A stretch of DNA of 9,693 nt from Anaerolineales bacterium (GTDB taxonomy: Bacteria > Chloroflexota > Anaerolineae > Anaerolineales > UBA6663): NCBI GenBank assembly GCA_016789245.1, contig JAEURM010000025.1, positions 1-9,693 of the forward strand, read 5' to 3'. The notes beneath the pieces were generated by a model that had not been told where the DNA came from, ran no database searches, and worked only from the letters and a program-made list of their open reading frames with translations. The stretch's first letter is position 1, and the number at the start of each line of letters is the position of its first letter. The translations under genes and the position numbers were made by a program. Shown piece after piece: positions 1 through 5,534 of this stretch.

Positions 1-150
1 CAGGCCGCGGGTGTCCTGCGCATCGCTGGCCACGCCGATGTCGCACAGGCCCTGGCGCAGCCGGTCCAGCACCTCGGCGCTGCCGCATTCCTGCAGCTCC
101 AGCGCCACGCGCGGATGGCTGCGCAGGAATCCGGCCACGGCCAGCGGCAG
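1..150 (-). other. Fragment of a LysR-type regulator substrate-binding domain, joined in frame to hppA
   Basis: The minus-strand translation ends FLRSHPRVALELQECGSAEV and continues as DRLRQGLCDIGVASDAQDTRGL. This is the classic first part of a LysR substrate-binding domain (F-x-x-x-HP-x-V, then the s-x-evl-x-x-L-x-x-G-x-xD-I-G-v motif) and has no counterpart in pyrophosphatases. All nine leucines encoded in bases 1-150 are CTG, whereas the adjoining hppA part uses TTG, TTA and CTA freely. GC is about 74% over 1-120, against 43% at 481-540. The switch falls at about 130-157, where LPLAVAG fits both families. A chimeric contig end with a high-GC proteobacterial-like donor is the simplest reading; a genuine recombination is less likely. 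Confidence 0.85.
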
Positions 151-984
151 AGCCAAGAAGCCCAATTGCGCCGCCACGCCCTGCGCGGCCACCGCACTCA
201 CGCCTAACGCCATCGCCGCCACAATGGAACCGGCGTAACTTTCATACAAGTCGGCGCCCATGCCGGCCACATCGCCTACGTTATCCCCCACGTTATCGGC
301 AATGGTGGCGGGGTTGCGCGGGTCATCTTCGGGGATGTTCGCTTCTACTTTGCCCACCAAGTCCGCGCCCACATCGGCCGCTTTGGTGTAAATGCCGCCG
401 CCCACGCGCGCAAACAGCGCCATAGTGCTAGCACCAAAAGAACCAGCCAACACAATGGAAGTAATTTGCGTGAGCGCATCATCCGCGCCCCACGTGCTAG
501 CAGGTACAATGAAGTACAAAATGGAAAACACTAAAAAGATGTTGAGCAGGGCCAAGCCCACCACGCTCAAGCCCATCACGGCGCCGGCACGGAAGGCCAC
601 TTGCAGGCCATCGTTCAAGCTGTTGCGGGCGGCGTTAGCTGTGCGCGCACTGGCGGAGGTGGCCGTGCGCATGCCAATGTAGCCGGTAGTCGCTGAAAAC
701 AAGCCGCCCACTATAAACGCAAACGGCACGTAGAAGCTCTGTAAATTAAAAGCGGCCATCAACAAGAAGATGCCGAACAACACCACAAACACCACACCCA
801 CCACGCGGTACTGGCGGCGCAAGTACGCCATCGCGCCCGCGCGCACGGCCTGCGCAATTTCAATCATGCGTGGGGTGCCTTCGGCTTTACTCATCACCGT
901 GCGGTAAAACGCAAAGGCCACGGCTAGCGCCACCACCGCACCCAGCGGGGCTAGCCAAATCAAAAACGGCAAAGACTCAGTCAT
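1..984 (-). CDS. hppA: Membrane-bound ion-translocating pyrophosphatase, N-terminal half, running into foreign sequence
   Basis: This integral membrane enzyme hydrolyses pyrophosphate to phosphate and pumps H+ or Na+ out of the cytoplasm. The ATG at 984 is preceded by AAGGAG (1000-995) with 10-nt spacing. Hydrophobic segments are visible at residues about 5-30, 60-105, 135-160 and 173-195. The substrate-binding loop is intact: DVGADLVGKVE (204-214), followed by DDPRNP (220-225) and the double DNVGD motif leading to GMGADLYESY (230-250). The residues that separate Na+ from H+ pumps and K+-dependent from independent forms lie in the missing C-terminal half, so ion specificity cannot be called. 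Family members have about 650-800 residues; only about 277-285 here are pyrophosphatase. From about residue 280 onward the frame reads as a LysR substrate-binding domain (separate entry). The gene stands alone and is divergent from the next one. The family call is very secure; the left end of the gene is not. Confidence 0.93.
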   Translation of the reverse strand, partial: MTESLPFLIWLAPLGAVVALAVAFAFYRTVMSKAEGTPRMIEIAQAVRAGAMAYLRRQYRVVGVVFVVLFGIFLLMAAFNLQSFYVPFAFIVGGLFSATTGYIGMRTATSASARTANAARNSLNDGLQVAFRAGAVMGLSVVGLALLNIFLVFSILYFIVPASTWGADDALTQITSIVLAGSFGASTMALFARVGGGIYTKAADVGADLVGKVEANIPEDDPRNPATIADNVGDNVGDVAGMGADLYESYAGSIVAAMALGVSAVAAQGVAAQLGFLALPLAVAGFLRSHPRVALELQECGSAEVLDRLRQGLCDIGVASDAQDTRGL

Positions 985-994
985 TAGAAATTTA

Positions 995-1000
995 CTCCTT
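995..1000 (-). promoter_or_regulatory. Ribosome binding site of hppA
   Basis: AAGGAG on the minus strand lies 10 nt ahead of the ATG at 984 and fixes the start of hppA. No convincing -35/-10 pair was found for hppA in the rest of the 985-1116 gap. Confidence 0.7.
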
Positions 1001-1116
1001 AAATGTTAAGTTCAATGAATGCTATTAAGCTCAAAGCAAGCGGCAATTCTAAGATAGGATAGTTAGGAAGGTAATGGATACGTTATACAACTCCAACTCA
1101 GAGATTTCTTCGCCAG

Positions 1117-1144
1117 TTGCGGCCCAAACGGTGCATGGTAAACT
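1117..1144 (+). promoter_or_regulatory. Candidate promoter for the small membrane protein
   Basis: TTGCGG (1117-1122), a 16-nt spacer and TAAACT (1139-1144), with TG at 1136/1138 giving a TGG-type extended -10 (CATGGTAAACT). Transcription would start near 1151, just ahead of the Shine-Dalgarno sequence. If so, the 5' arm of the hairpin at 1145-1163 would be largely absent from the transcript. Called by eye only. Confidence 0.35.
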
Positions 1145-1163
1145 CTCCTCATCAAGTGAGGAG
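1145..1163 (+). promoter_or_regulatory. Hairpin enclosing the Shine-Dalgarno sequence
   Basis: CTCCTCA (1145-1151), a 5-nt loop and TGAGGAG (1157-1163) form a perfect 7-bp stem. Its 3' arm is the ribosome binding site GAGGAG, 7 nt before the ATG at 1171. On any transcript starting upstream of 1145 the site would be paired and translation damped. Confidence 0.5.
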
Positions 1164-1170
1164 CAATGTA

Positions 1171-1608
1171 ATGACGCGTATATCTGGCAAAGTTAGAAAA
1201 GACGAACTCAAGCAAAAACCTATTGACCCGCTGTGGCGCGGGATAGGGTGTTTTTCCTTTTTAGCCTTTACGGTGGGCTTCTATTTCCTCATGGGCTTTT
1301 TAATTACGCGCATCAATGAAGCCAACCAAACGCAGAGATTTTTACCGCCCCCCATCGAAAATGGCATCCCGCGCTCCCCTTACACGTTGGTGGATTATGA
1401 AATCCCTAACAACGGCCAAAACTTAGGCACTGATGTGGTATCTATTCGCCGAATTACCTTTGGCTGGGATTGGGTGGACTTAGCCTTTACGTTCTTTTTT
1501 GCCCTCATTGCTTATGCCCTCACGGTTATCTTGTACGGCATCTTCAACCCGCCGCCTAAAGATGATGTAGGGCAATACATTCAGCGGCGCAGTGGCCGCT
1601 CCCGTTAG
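1171..1608 (+). CDS. Small two-helix membrane protein of unknown function
   Basis: I do not recognise this 145-residue protein. It has a basic, hydrophilic N-terminus (MTRISGKVRKDELKQKPIDP), a first transmembrane helix at about 25-46, a middle segment of about 50 residues rich in Pro, Asn and Gln (about 47-97) and a second transmembrane helix at about 101-124. It ends in a short tail, NPPPKDDVGQYIQRR, followed by SGRSR. By the positive-inside rule both termini (Lys/Arg-rich) should be cytoplasmic and the middle loop external. I chose the ATG at 1171 because GAGGAG lies 7 nt upstream; earlier in-frame starts (ATG 1135, TTG 1117) lack such a site and would add a non-conserved-looking extension. 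The next gene starts only 3 nt after its stop codon, so the two are probably co-transcribed and translationally coupled. Confidence 0.75.
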   Translation: MTRISGKVRKDELKQKPIDPLWRGIGCFSFLAFTVGFYFLMGFLITRINEANQTQRFLPPPIENGIPRSPYTLVDYEIPNNGQNLGTDVVSIRRITFGWDWVDLAFTFFFALIAYALTVILYGIFNPPPKDDVGQYIQRRSGRSR

Positions 1609-1611
1609 CGC

Positions 1612-2790
1612 GTGCGCCTCGCTCGCGCCCTGCGCCTCGCCGAAGGCGATTGTTTAGCCGTTACTGGCCCAGGCCGGGCCACGCTGGCGGTGTTCCGCAC
1701 GGCAGATGATGTGGTGGAAGCTGGTGGCCGCGTCCTCAGCGCCACCACTGTTCCCCTTTCAGCCAATTGGATAGAGCGCGCACCGCGCCACCTTTCGGCG
1801 TTTGCCGCCAACCGCGCCGCCGTTTCGGCCGCGCTGGAAAGAAACGCCCATCTCTTCCTCACCGGCCCAGTGGATAAAACTTTGGGCCGCGCGGCGGGCG
1901 TCTCCCTTGGCTTACTAGAAGATTTAACGGCTGTGCCAGAATTGGCCGCCCTCATCTTTCAAACCGAAGCGCCACCGCCAGATTTTGCCACCCGTGCGCT
2001 GTGGGTCACTTCGCTCACTCAGCCGCAGTTGCCACCAGCGGGCACACTGTGGAGTGTGTTTGTGGATGAAGTTGAAGCGGCTGAAGATTTAATTCCAGGG
2101 CGGGCGTGGGCGGCGCAAGCCTTGCGGCACGCACAAATTGAAGCGGTACTTCTTGGCCAAGTGCGCAAGCCCACCGCCGTGCGAGAAGTGCAAGCCCGTG
2201 TGGGGGCAGTGGTTCTCGCGGCAGGCCGCTCCACGCGCATGGGCCAAGTCAAGCAATTGCTTCCGTGGGGCCACAGCACTTTGTTGGGTCAAGTTATCAG
2301 CCAATTGCGCCAAACCGCCGTTTCAGAAATCATCATCGTCACTGGCCACGCCCACGTAGAAATAGAGCAGGCCGCGCATCAAGCCGCCGCGGGTGATGGC
2401 CGCGTGCGGTGCGTGTTCAACCCCGCTTACGCCGAGAGCGAAATGGCCCGCTCATTGCAAATTGGCCTGCAAGCCCTCGCGCCCAACACCTACGCCGCGT
2501 TGGTGGCACTGGCCGATCAGCCTAACTTAGATCCCGCATTGGCCGAAGCCGTCATCCAACGCTGGCGCGAGACGCAGGCCGAAGTAACTGCGCCCGTGCA
2601 CGCTGGCCAACGCGGCCATCCGCTACTTTTTGACCGGATGTTGTGGCCGAAAATTCTGGCTTTGCCCTTGAACGCCAACCCACGGGAAGCGGTGCAAGCC
2701 GCCACAACCTTTGAGAAAGTGGAAACCGCCAGCGCGGCCAGTTGGGCGGATATTGATACGCCCGAAGACTATGCGGCGTTAAGACACTAA
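1612..2790 (+). CDS. Fusion of a degenerate YqeC-like domain and a MocA/MobA-like nucleotidyltransferase
   Basis: 392 residues with a GTG start, 3 nt after the preceding stop. Residues about 195-392 are an NTP-transferase of the MocA type (molybdenum cofactor cytidylyltransferase group). They show LAAGRSTRMG (202-211), the KQLLPW substrate-binding lysine segment (214-219), VTGH (243-246), NPAYAESEMARSLQIGL (270-286), ALADQP with a metal-binding Asp (302), RGHP (334-337) and a closing DIDTPEDYAAL (380-390). Residues 1-190 resemble YqeC, the accessory protein for selenium-dependent molybdenum hydroxylases: MRLARALRLAEGDCLAVTGPG, then VLSATT (41-46), ending LLGQVRKPTAVREV before the transferase. 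Its P-loop is poor (TGPGRAT instead of G-A-G-G-K-T), so NTP binding by this half is doubtful. Expected role: maturation of molybdopterin cofactor for hydroxylases such as xanthine or CO dehydrogenase, none of which is in the window. The transferase call is strong; the exact nucleotide and cofactor are not settled. Confidence 0.85.
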   Translation: MRLARALRLAEGDCLAVTGPGRATLAVFRTADDVVEAGGRVLSATTVPLSANWIERAPRHLSAFAANRAAVSAALERNAHLFLTGPVDKTLGRAAGVSLGLLEDLTAVPELAALIFQTEAPPPDFATRALWVTSLTQPQLPPAGTLWSVFVDEVEAAEDLIPGRAWAAQALRHAQIEAVLLGQVRKPTAVREVQARVGAVVLAAGRSTRMGQVKQLLPWGHSTLLGQVISQLRQTAVSEIIIVTGHAHVEIEQAAHQAAAGDGRVRCVFNPAYAESEMARSLQIGLQALAPNTYAALVALADQPNLDPALAEAVIQRWRETQAEVTAPVHAGQRGHPLLFDRMLWPKILALPLNANPREAVQAATTFEKVETASAASWADIDTPEDYAALRH

Positions 2791-2857
2791 ACCTGTCAGG
2801 TGGCGCGATAATACTCTTGAGGGGGTTGAGAAGCTATACGCGCCACCTGACAGGTTT
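2789..2857. terminator. 19-bp perfect inverted repeat, probable terminator
   Basis: Arms at 2789-2807 and 2839-2857 match over 19 bp with no mismatch, around a 31-nt loop. The left arm starts inside the TAA stop of the YqeC-MocA gene, and the right arm ends in TTTT. The arm core ACCTGTCAGGT is itself nearly palindromic. Position suggests termination of the upstream operon, but the long loop and short T-run are weak for a classical intrinsic terminator. A dispersed REP-like element is an alternative. Confidence 0.6.
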
Positions 2858-2909
2858 TAATCCACTCATACTCTAGTCCCTCACTAACCTTTCTGCGTGC
2901 GGGCACTGC

Positions 2910-2922
2910 TATAATTTTCTCC
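2910..2922 (+). promoter_or_regulatory. Leaderless-type promoter of the hydrolase gene
   Basis: A perfect TATAAT (2910-2915) lies just 7 nt before the ATG at 2923, which places the transcription start at or within a base or so of the start codon. There is no Shine-Dalgarno sequence in TTTCTCC. The -35 region (around 2887-2892, ACCTTT) is poor. Confidence 0.6.
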
Positions 2923-3717
2923 ATGCAAGCCAATCATGTGAACATCAACGGTGTTTCGGTTCACTACCGCGTAGTGGGCCATGGGCCAGATATTTTATTC
3001 CTGCATGGCTGGAGCAGTTCCAACAAAATGTGGGATGCCGTCTCCTCCGCGTTGGCCGTGACGCACCAATGTTGGACGCTGGATTGGCCGGGCTTTGGTT
3101 ATTCTGAGAAGCCGGGGGATTTTTGGTATTCCATTCCTAACTTCACAGAAACACTGTACCACTTTGCGGAGTGCATGGGCTTGCGGCAGTTAGATGTGGT
3201 GGGCCACTCCATGGGTGGACTCATTGCACTAGATTTTTCCGCCACACACCCAGAACGCGTGCGCCGGTTGGTGGCCATTAATCCGGTGGTGAGCGGGCGG
3301 GCCTATCTGGGGCCGCTGGCAGGGTGGCGGCGCGGCGGGGCGATATTGGGCCGCCTGCATCGCCTTTCACGGGAGTGGCTAATGCCCGTGCTACACAACC
3401 CACTTACGGCCAGTTTGCCACGCTCTGTGCAACACGTGCGCCGCAAGCATTTAGAGTTCAATCAGGCCACGCCCCAATCTCTGCTGGGCAGTGGCAAAGC
3501 CATTCTAGATTATGATGTGCGCCCCAAGCTAAAAAACATCACCGCCAAAACCGCCATCATCCTCAGCACGGTAGATGCCAGTGTGCCCAACTCCGAAGGG
3601 CATTTGGCGGCGGTGGAAATTCCGGGCGCGCGGCTGTATGTTCTGCCGGCCACCCATACCGTGACGGATGACCGCCCAGTAGAATCGCTCAAGCTCCTCC
3701 GCCAAATCCTCGCGTGA
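2923..3717 (+). CDS. Alpha/beta-fold hydrolase
   Basis: 264 residues, the usual size of a single-domain alpha/beta hydrolase, with no signal peptide, so probably cytoplasmic. The oxyanion-hole segment LHGW (27-30) is followed by DWPGFGYSEKP (54-64) and the nucleophile elbow GHSMGG with Ser96. Asp218 in STVDASVP and His245 in LPATHT complete a plausible catalytic triad. A cap region of Arg-rich helices lies between about 120 and 200. The fold and catalytic residues are clear, but the substrate is not: esterase, lipase, haloperoxidase-like and C-C hydrolase families share these motifs. The start is set by the ATG directly after the TATAAT box; no ribosome binding site is present. Its stop overlaps the thpR start by 4 nt, so the two are co-expressed. 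Confidence 0.88.
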   Translation: MQANHVNINGVSVHYRVVGHGPDILFLHGWSSSNKMWDAVSSALAVTHQCWTLDWPGFGYSEKPGDFWYSIPNFTETLYHFAECMGLRQLDVVGHSMGGLIALDFSATHPERVRRLVAINPVVSGRAYLGPLAGWRRGGAILGRLHRLSREWLMPVLHNPLTASLPRSVQHVRRKHLEFNQATPQSLLGSGKAILDYDVRPKLKNITAKTAIILSTVDASVPNSEGHLAAVEIPGARLYVLPATHTVTDDRPVESLKLLRQILA

Positions 3718-4310
3718 CGCATCGCCTACGAATTTTTACGGCGCTAGAATTACCGGCTTCCGCCCTAAAAGAATTGGGGGAAATTGTGAGCCGCCTGAAA
3801 CCGGAATGCCCGCGCGAGACGGTGCGCTGGGTGCGGCCTGAGGGCGTTCATCTCACGCTTCAGTTCTACGGTGACGCTGAAATTGCCGTTGTGGAAAAAT
3901 TGACGGCGCAATTGGCGGTGGCCGCGCAAACGTGTGGGCCGCTCATGTTTACGCTAAAGGAGTTGGGTGCGTTTCCAACCTTCATGCGGCCACGCGTGCT
4001 GTGGGTGGGTTTATCTGGCTCCGTGGCAGAGCTCAAGCAACTTCAGCGCCAAGTAGAAACGGTTTCGCGCGCGGCGGGCTTTGAGCCAGAGAAGCGGGCG
4101 TTTGCGCCGCATCTCACCTTGGGCCGTGTCAATCAGCCATTGCGCCCGCAAGAGCATGGCCGCTTGGCCAATGCTGTAAAAAGTTTCCGTTTACCCAACA
4201 ATGCGCCGTTTACGTGCGCACACTTGAGTTTGATGGAAAGCCAACTAGGGTCGGGTGGCGCTAAATACACCCAACTTTGGGCCGCGCCGCTCGGTGGTTC
4301 TGCGGCGTAG
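3714..4310 (+). CDS. thpR: RNA 2',3'-cyclic phosphodiesterase (2H family)
   Basis: 198 residues. This enzyme of the 2H phosphoesterase superfamily opens 2',3'-cyclic phosphate ends on RNA and was formerly named 2'-5' RNA ligase. Both catalytic H-x-T-x signatures are present: HLTL at 46-49 (in RPEGVHLTLQFYGD) and HLTL at 133-136 (in FAPHLTLGRV), about 87 residues apart as expected. The N-terminus (LRIFTALELP) is typical of the family. It starts at GTG 3714, the GTGA overlap with the hydrolase stop implying translational coupling. A link between the hydrolase substrate and RNA metabolism is not evident; the pairing may be only an operon convenience. Confidence 0.92.
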   Translation: MTHRLRIFTALELPASALKELGEIVSRLKPECPRETVRWVRPEGVHLTLQFYGDAEIAVVEKLTAQLAVAAQTCGPLMFTLKELGAFPTFMRPRVLWVGLSGSVAELKQLQRQVETVSRAAGFEPEKRAFAPHLTLGRVNQPLRPQEHGRLANAVKSFRLPNNAPFTCAHLSLMESQLGSGGAKYTQLWAAPLGGSAA

Positions 4311-4313
4311 GCG

Positions 4314-4322
4314 TGCTAAAAT
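4314..4322 (+). promoter_or_regulatory. Candidate extended -10 promoter upstream of rsfS
   Basis: TGCTAAAAT (4314-4322) is an extended -10 directly after the thpR stop. No good -35 is seen at the proper distance. It would give rsfS its own transcript with a leader of about 125 nt. Confidence 0.4.
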
Positions 4323-4389
4323 GCGGCAACAGTTTATTCAACTCACCCTCCATTGTTTTGGCTCGCCCGCCGGTAAATAAAGTAACAAA

Positions 4390-4440
4390 GGGCGCTCAAG
4401 CGCCCGGCGCACTGGGTGAATGGATGCGGTGAATCATTCA
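4390..4440 (+). promoter_or_regulatory. Structured leader ahead of rsfS
   Basis: The 146-base gap 4311-4456 holds two stem-loops. GGGCGC-TCAA-GCGCCC (4390-4405) is a 6-bp GC-only stem with a tetraloop. TGAATG...CATTCA (4417-4422 with 4435-4440) ends 2-3 nt before the AAAGGAA ribosome binding site. No T-run follows the first, so it is not a standard terminator. I match it to no known riboswitch class. Confidence 0.4.
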
Positions 4441-4456
4441 ACAAAGGAAACTGACT

Positions 4457-4804
4457 CTGAAGACAATTGAACTTGCCCGCTCACTGGTGAATGCGTTAGA
4501 AGATAAAAAAGCCGAAGATATTGTGCTCTTAGATTTGCAAGGCCATTGTTCCTTCGCCGATTACTTTATTATTTGCACTGGTACCAGTGAACGCCAATTG
4601 GATGCGCTGGTGCAGGCGGTGGGGGATACGGCGCGCAAACAATTCCGTTTGAAAAGCCCGCGCGTGCAAGGCCAGCCCGGCGGTGGTTGGGTGTTGGCAG
4701 ATTTTACGGATTTAATCGTGCATGTGTTTAACCCAGAACAGCGCCGCCGCTACAAATTAGAAGAATTGTGGTCTGAGGCGAAAGTGGTTCTGCGAATTAA
4801 GTAA
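4457..4804 (+). CDS. rsfS: Ribosome silencing factor RsfS, probably from a CTG start
   Basis: RsfS binds ribosomal protein uL14 on the 50S subunit, blocks joining with 30S and lowers translation in starvation. The conserved core is present: ALEDKKAEDIVLLDL, DYFIICTGTSERQ, GGGWVLADFTDLIVHVF and YKLEELW. The first standard start codon (GTG 4487) would cut off the conserved first helix. The frame is open upstream and encodes KTIELARSLV directly before NALEDKK, exactly where the family has such a helix. An in-frame stop (TGA 4430) limits the extension. CTG at 4457 lies 8 nt after AGGA (4445-4448) and gives 115 residues, the usual family length, so I place the start there. ATT 4466 is a less likely alternative. 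Genomic databases may list the GTG version. Confidence 0.88.
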   Translation: MKTIELARSLVNALEDKKAEDIVLLDLQGHCSFADYFIICTGTSERQLDALVQAVGDTARKQFRLKSPRVQGQPGGGWVLADFTDLIVHVFNPEQRRRYKLEELWSEAKVVLRIK

Positions 4805-4811
4805 AAAGAAT

Positions 4812-4857
4812 TCAGGAGTCAGAATTCAGAAGCGGGCAACTGAATTCTGACTCCTGA
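4812..4857. terminator. Bidirectional terminator between rsfS and ndk
   Basis: Arms 4812-4829 and 4840-4857 form a perfect 18-bp stem with a 10-nt loop. AAAAA (4803-4807) precedes the left arm and TTTTT (4861-4865) follows the right, so both strands read hairpin plus U-run. It sits between two converging genes. Confidence 0.88.
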
Positions 4858-4897
4858 TGCTTTTTCTCTCGTTCCCCCCAATCCCTAACCCCTAATA

Positions 4898-5350
4898 TTA
4901 CTTTTCGTACACCCAGCGCTCGCCGTCACGCTTCCAATCCACCAACTCTTCTGGCTTAAACCAGAGGGCCAGTTCGGCGGCGGCGGTTTCCGCCCCATCT
5001 GAAGCATGGATGAGGTTACGGCCAATTTCCAGCGCATAATCCGCGCGGATGGTGCCGGGCGCGGCGGCGGTGGGGTTAGTAGCGCCCACAGTTTGCCGCA
5101 CGGCTTCAATGGCTTTGTTGCCTTCCAACACAAACACCACCACCGGGTCTGAGACGATATAGCTCACCAGCGGCTCATAGAACGGTTTGCCCTGATGCAC
5201 CGCATAATGCTTTTCGGCGAGTTCACGGCTCACGCGCATTTGTTTCATGGCCACTAGCCGCAAGCCCCGCCGCTCAAAACGGCCAATCAATTCACCCACC
5301 AAACCGCGTTGCACGGCATCGGGTTTAAGAATCACAAGTGTCTTTTCCAC
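4898..5350 (-). CDS. ndk: Nucleoside diphosphate kinase
   Basis: 150 residues, normal for the family. It transfers the gamma-phosphate of ATP to nucleoside diphosphates through a phosphohistidine intermediate, supplying NTPs and dNTPs in the cytoplasm. The N-terminal TLVILKPDAVQRGLVGE carries the conserved lysine (Lys9). The active-site segment IGRNLIHASDGAE contains the catalytic His115, preceded by GTIRADYA (99-106). The start is GTG at 5350, supported by a strong GGAGG (5361-5357) with 6-nt spacing. It stands alone, divergent from the diguanylate cyclase and convergent with rsfS. Confidence 0.97.
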   Translation of the reverse strand: MEKTLVILKPDAVQRGLVGELIGRFERRGLRLVAMKQMRVSRELAEKHYAVHQGKPFYEPLVSYIVSDPVVVFVLEGNKAIEAVRQTVGATNPTAAAPGTIRADYALEIGRNLIHASDGAETAAAELALWFKPEELVDWKRDGERWVYEK

Positions 5351-5389
5351 AGTCAGCCTCCAAAAGAAAAATCAAAGTTAGCGGGCGGT

Positions 5390-5398
5390 ATTCTATCA
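5390..5398 (-). promoter_or_regulatory. Candidate extended -10 promoter for ndk
   Basis: On the minus strand TGATAGAAT (5398-5390) forms an extended -10 about 40 nt before the GTG start, leaving a leader of roughly 30 nt with the GGAGG site. The -35 region is poor. Confidence 0.4.
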
Positions 5399-5474
5399 GA
5401 AATCACCCATCGGCTTAGGCGTAGGCCAAAAGTCAGGGCTGGAGTTTCCCATTCCAGCGCCCAACCAGGCCATT

Positions 5475-5480
5475 TATACT
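5475..5480 (+). promoter_or_regulatory. Candidate -10 element for the diguanylate cyclase
   Basis: TATACT at 5475-5480 is the best -10-like element in the divergent gap 5351-5534, about 55 nt before the ATG. No matching -35 is evident. Just upstream, CTGGA (5439-5443) and TCCAG (5453-5457) form a short inverted repeat that could be a regulator site or a small hairpin. Confidence 0.3.
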
Positions 5481-5534
5481 CTGGAGCGGTTGTTAGATTT
5501 AAGCTTGAACGTGGCACAAGGTAGATAGCAAATT

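Noticed and set aside
1..984. A genuine sensory fusion of a pyrophosphatase membrane domain with a LysR ligand-binding domain
   Set aside because: The switch occurs inside a membrane helix, halfway through the pump, with the C-terminal catalytic residues missing and an abrupt change in leucine codon use and GC. These point to a joint between two unrelated DNAs rather than a working protein.
1605..1955. Minus-strand open frame of 116 codons opposite the YqeC-like region
   Set aside because: Low-complexity Ala/Arg/Ser composition and complete overlap with the coupled plus-strand gene; it is a by-product of GC-rich codons.
2789..2857. Inverted repeat as the ends of a MITE or small insertion element
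   Set aside because: The whole unit is only 69 bases, has no coding content, and no target-site duplication is visible in the flanks; a terminator or REP-like hairpin fits better.
4487..4804. rsfS starting at GTG 4487
   Set aside because: This start drops the conserved KTIELARSLV helix, yields a protein shorter than the family norm, and has no ribosome binding site at a suitable distance.
5309..5524. Plus-strand open frame of 71 codons across the ndk start and the divergent promoter gap
   Set aside because: It begins inside ndk on the opposite strand, crosses its ribosome binding site and promoter region, and has no family resemblance.
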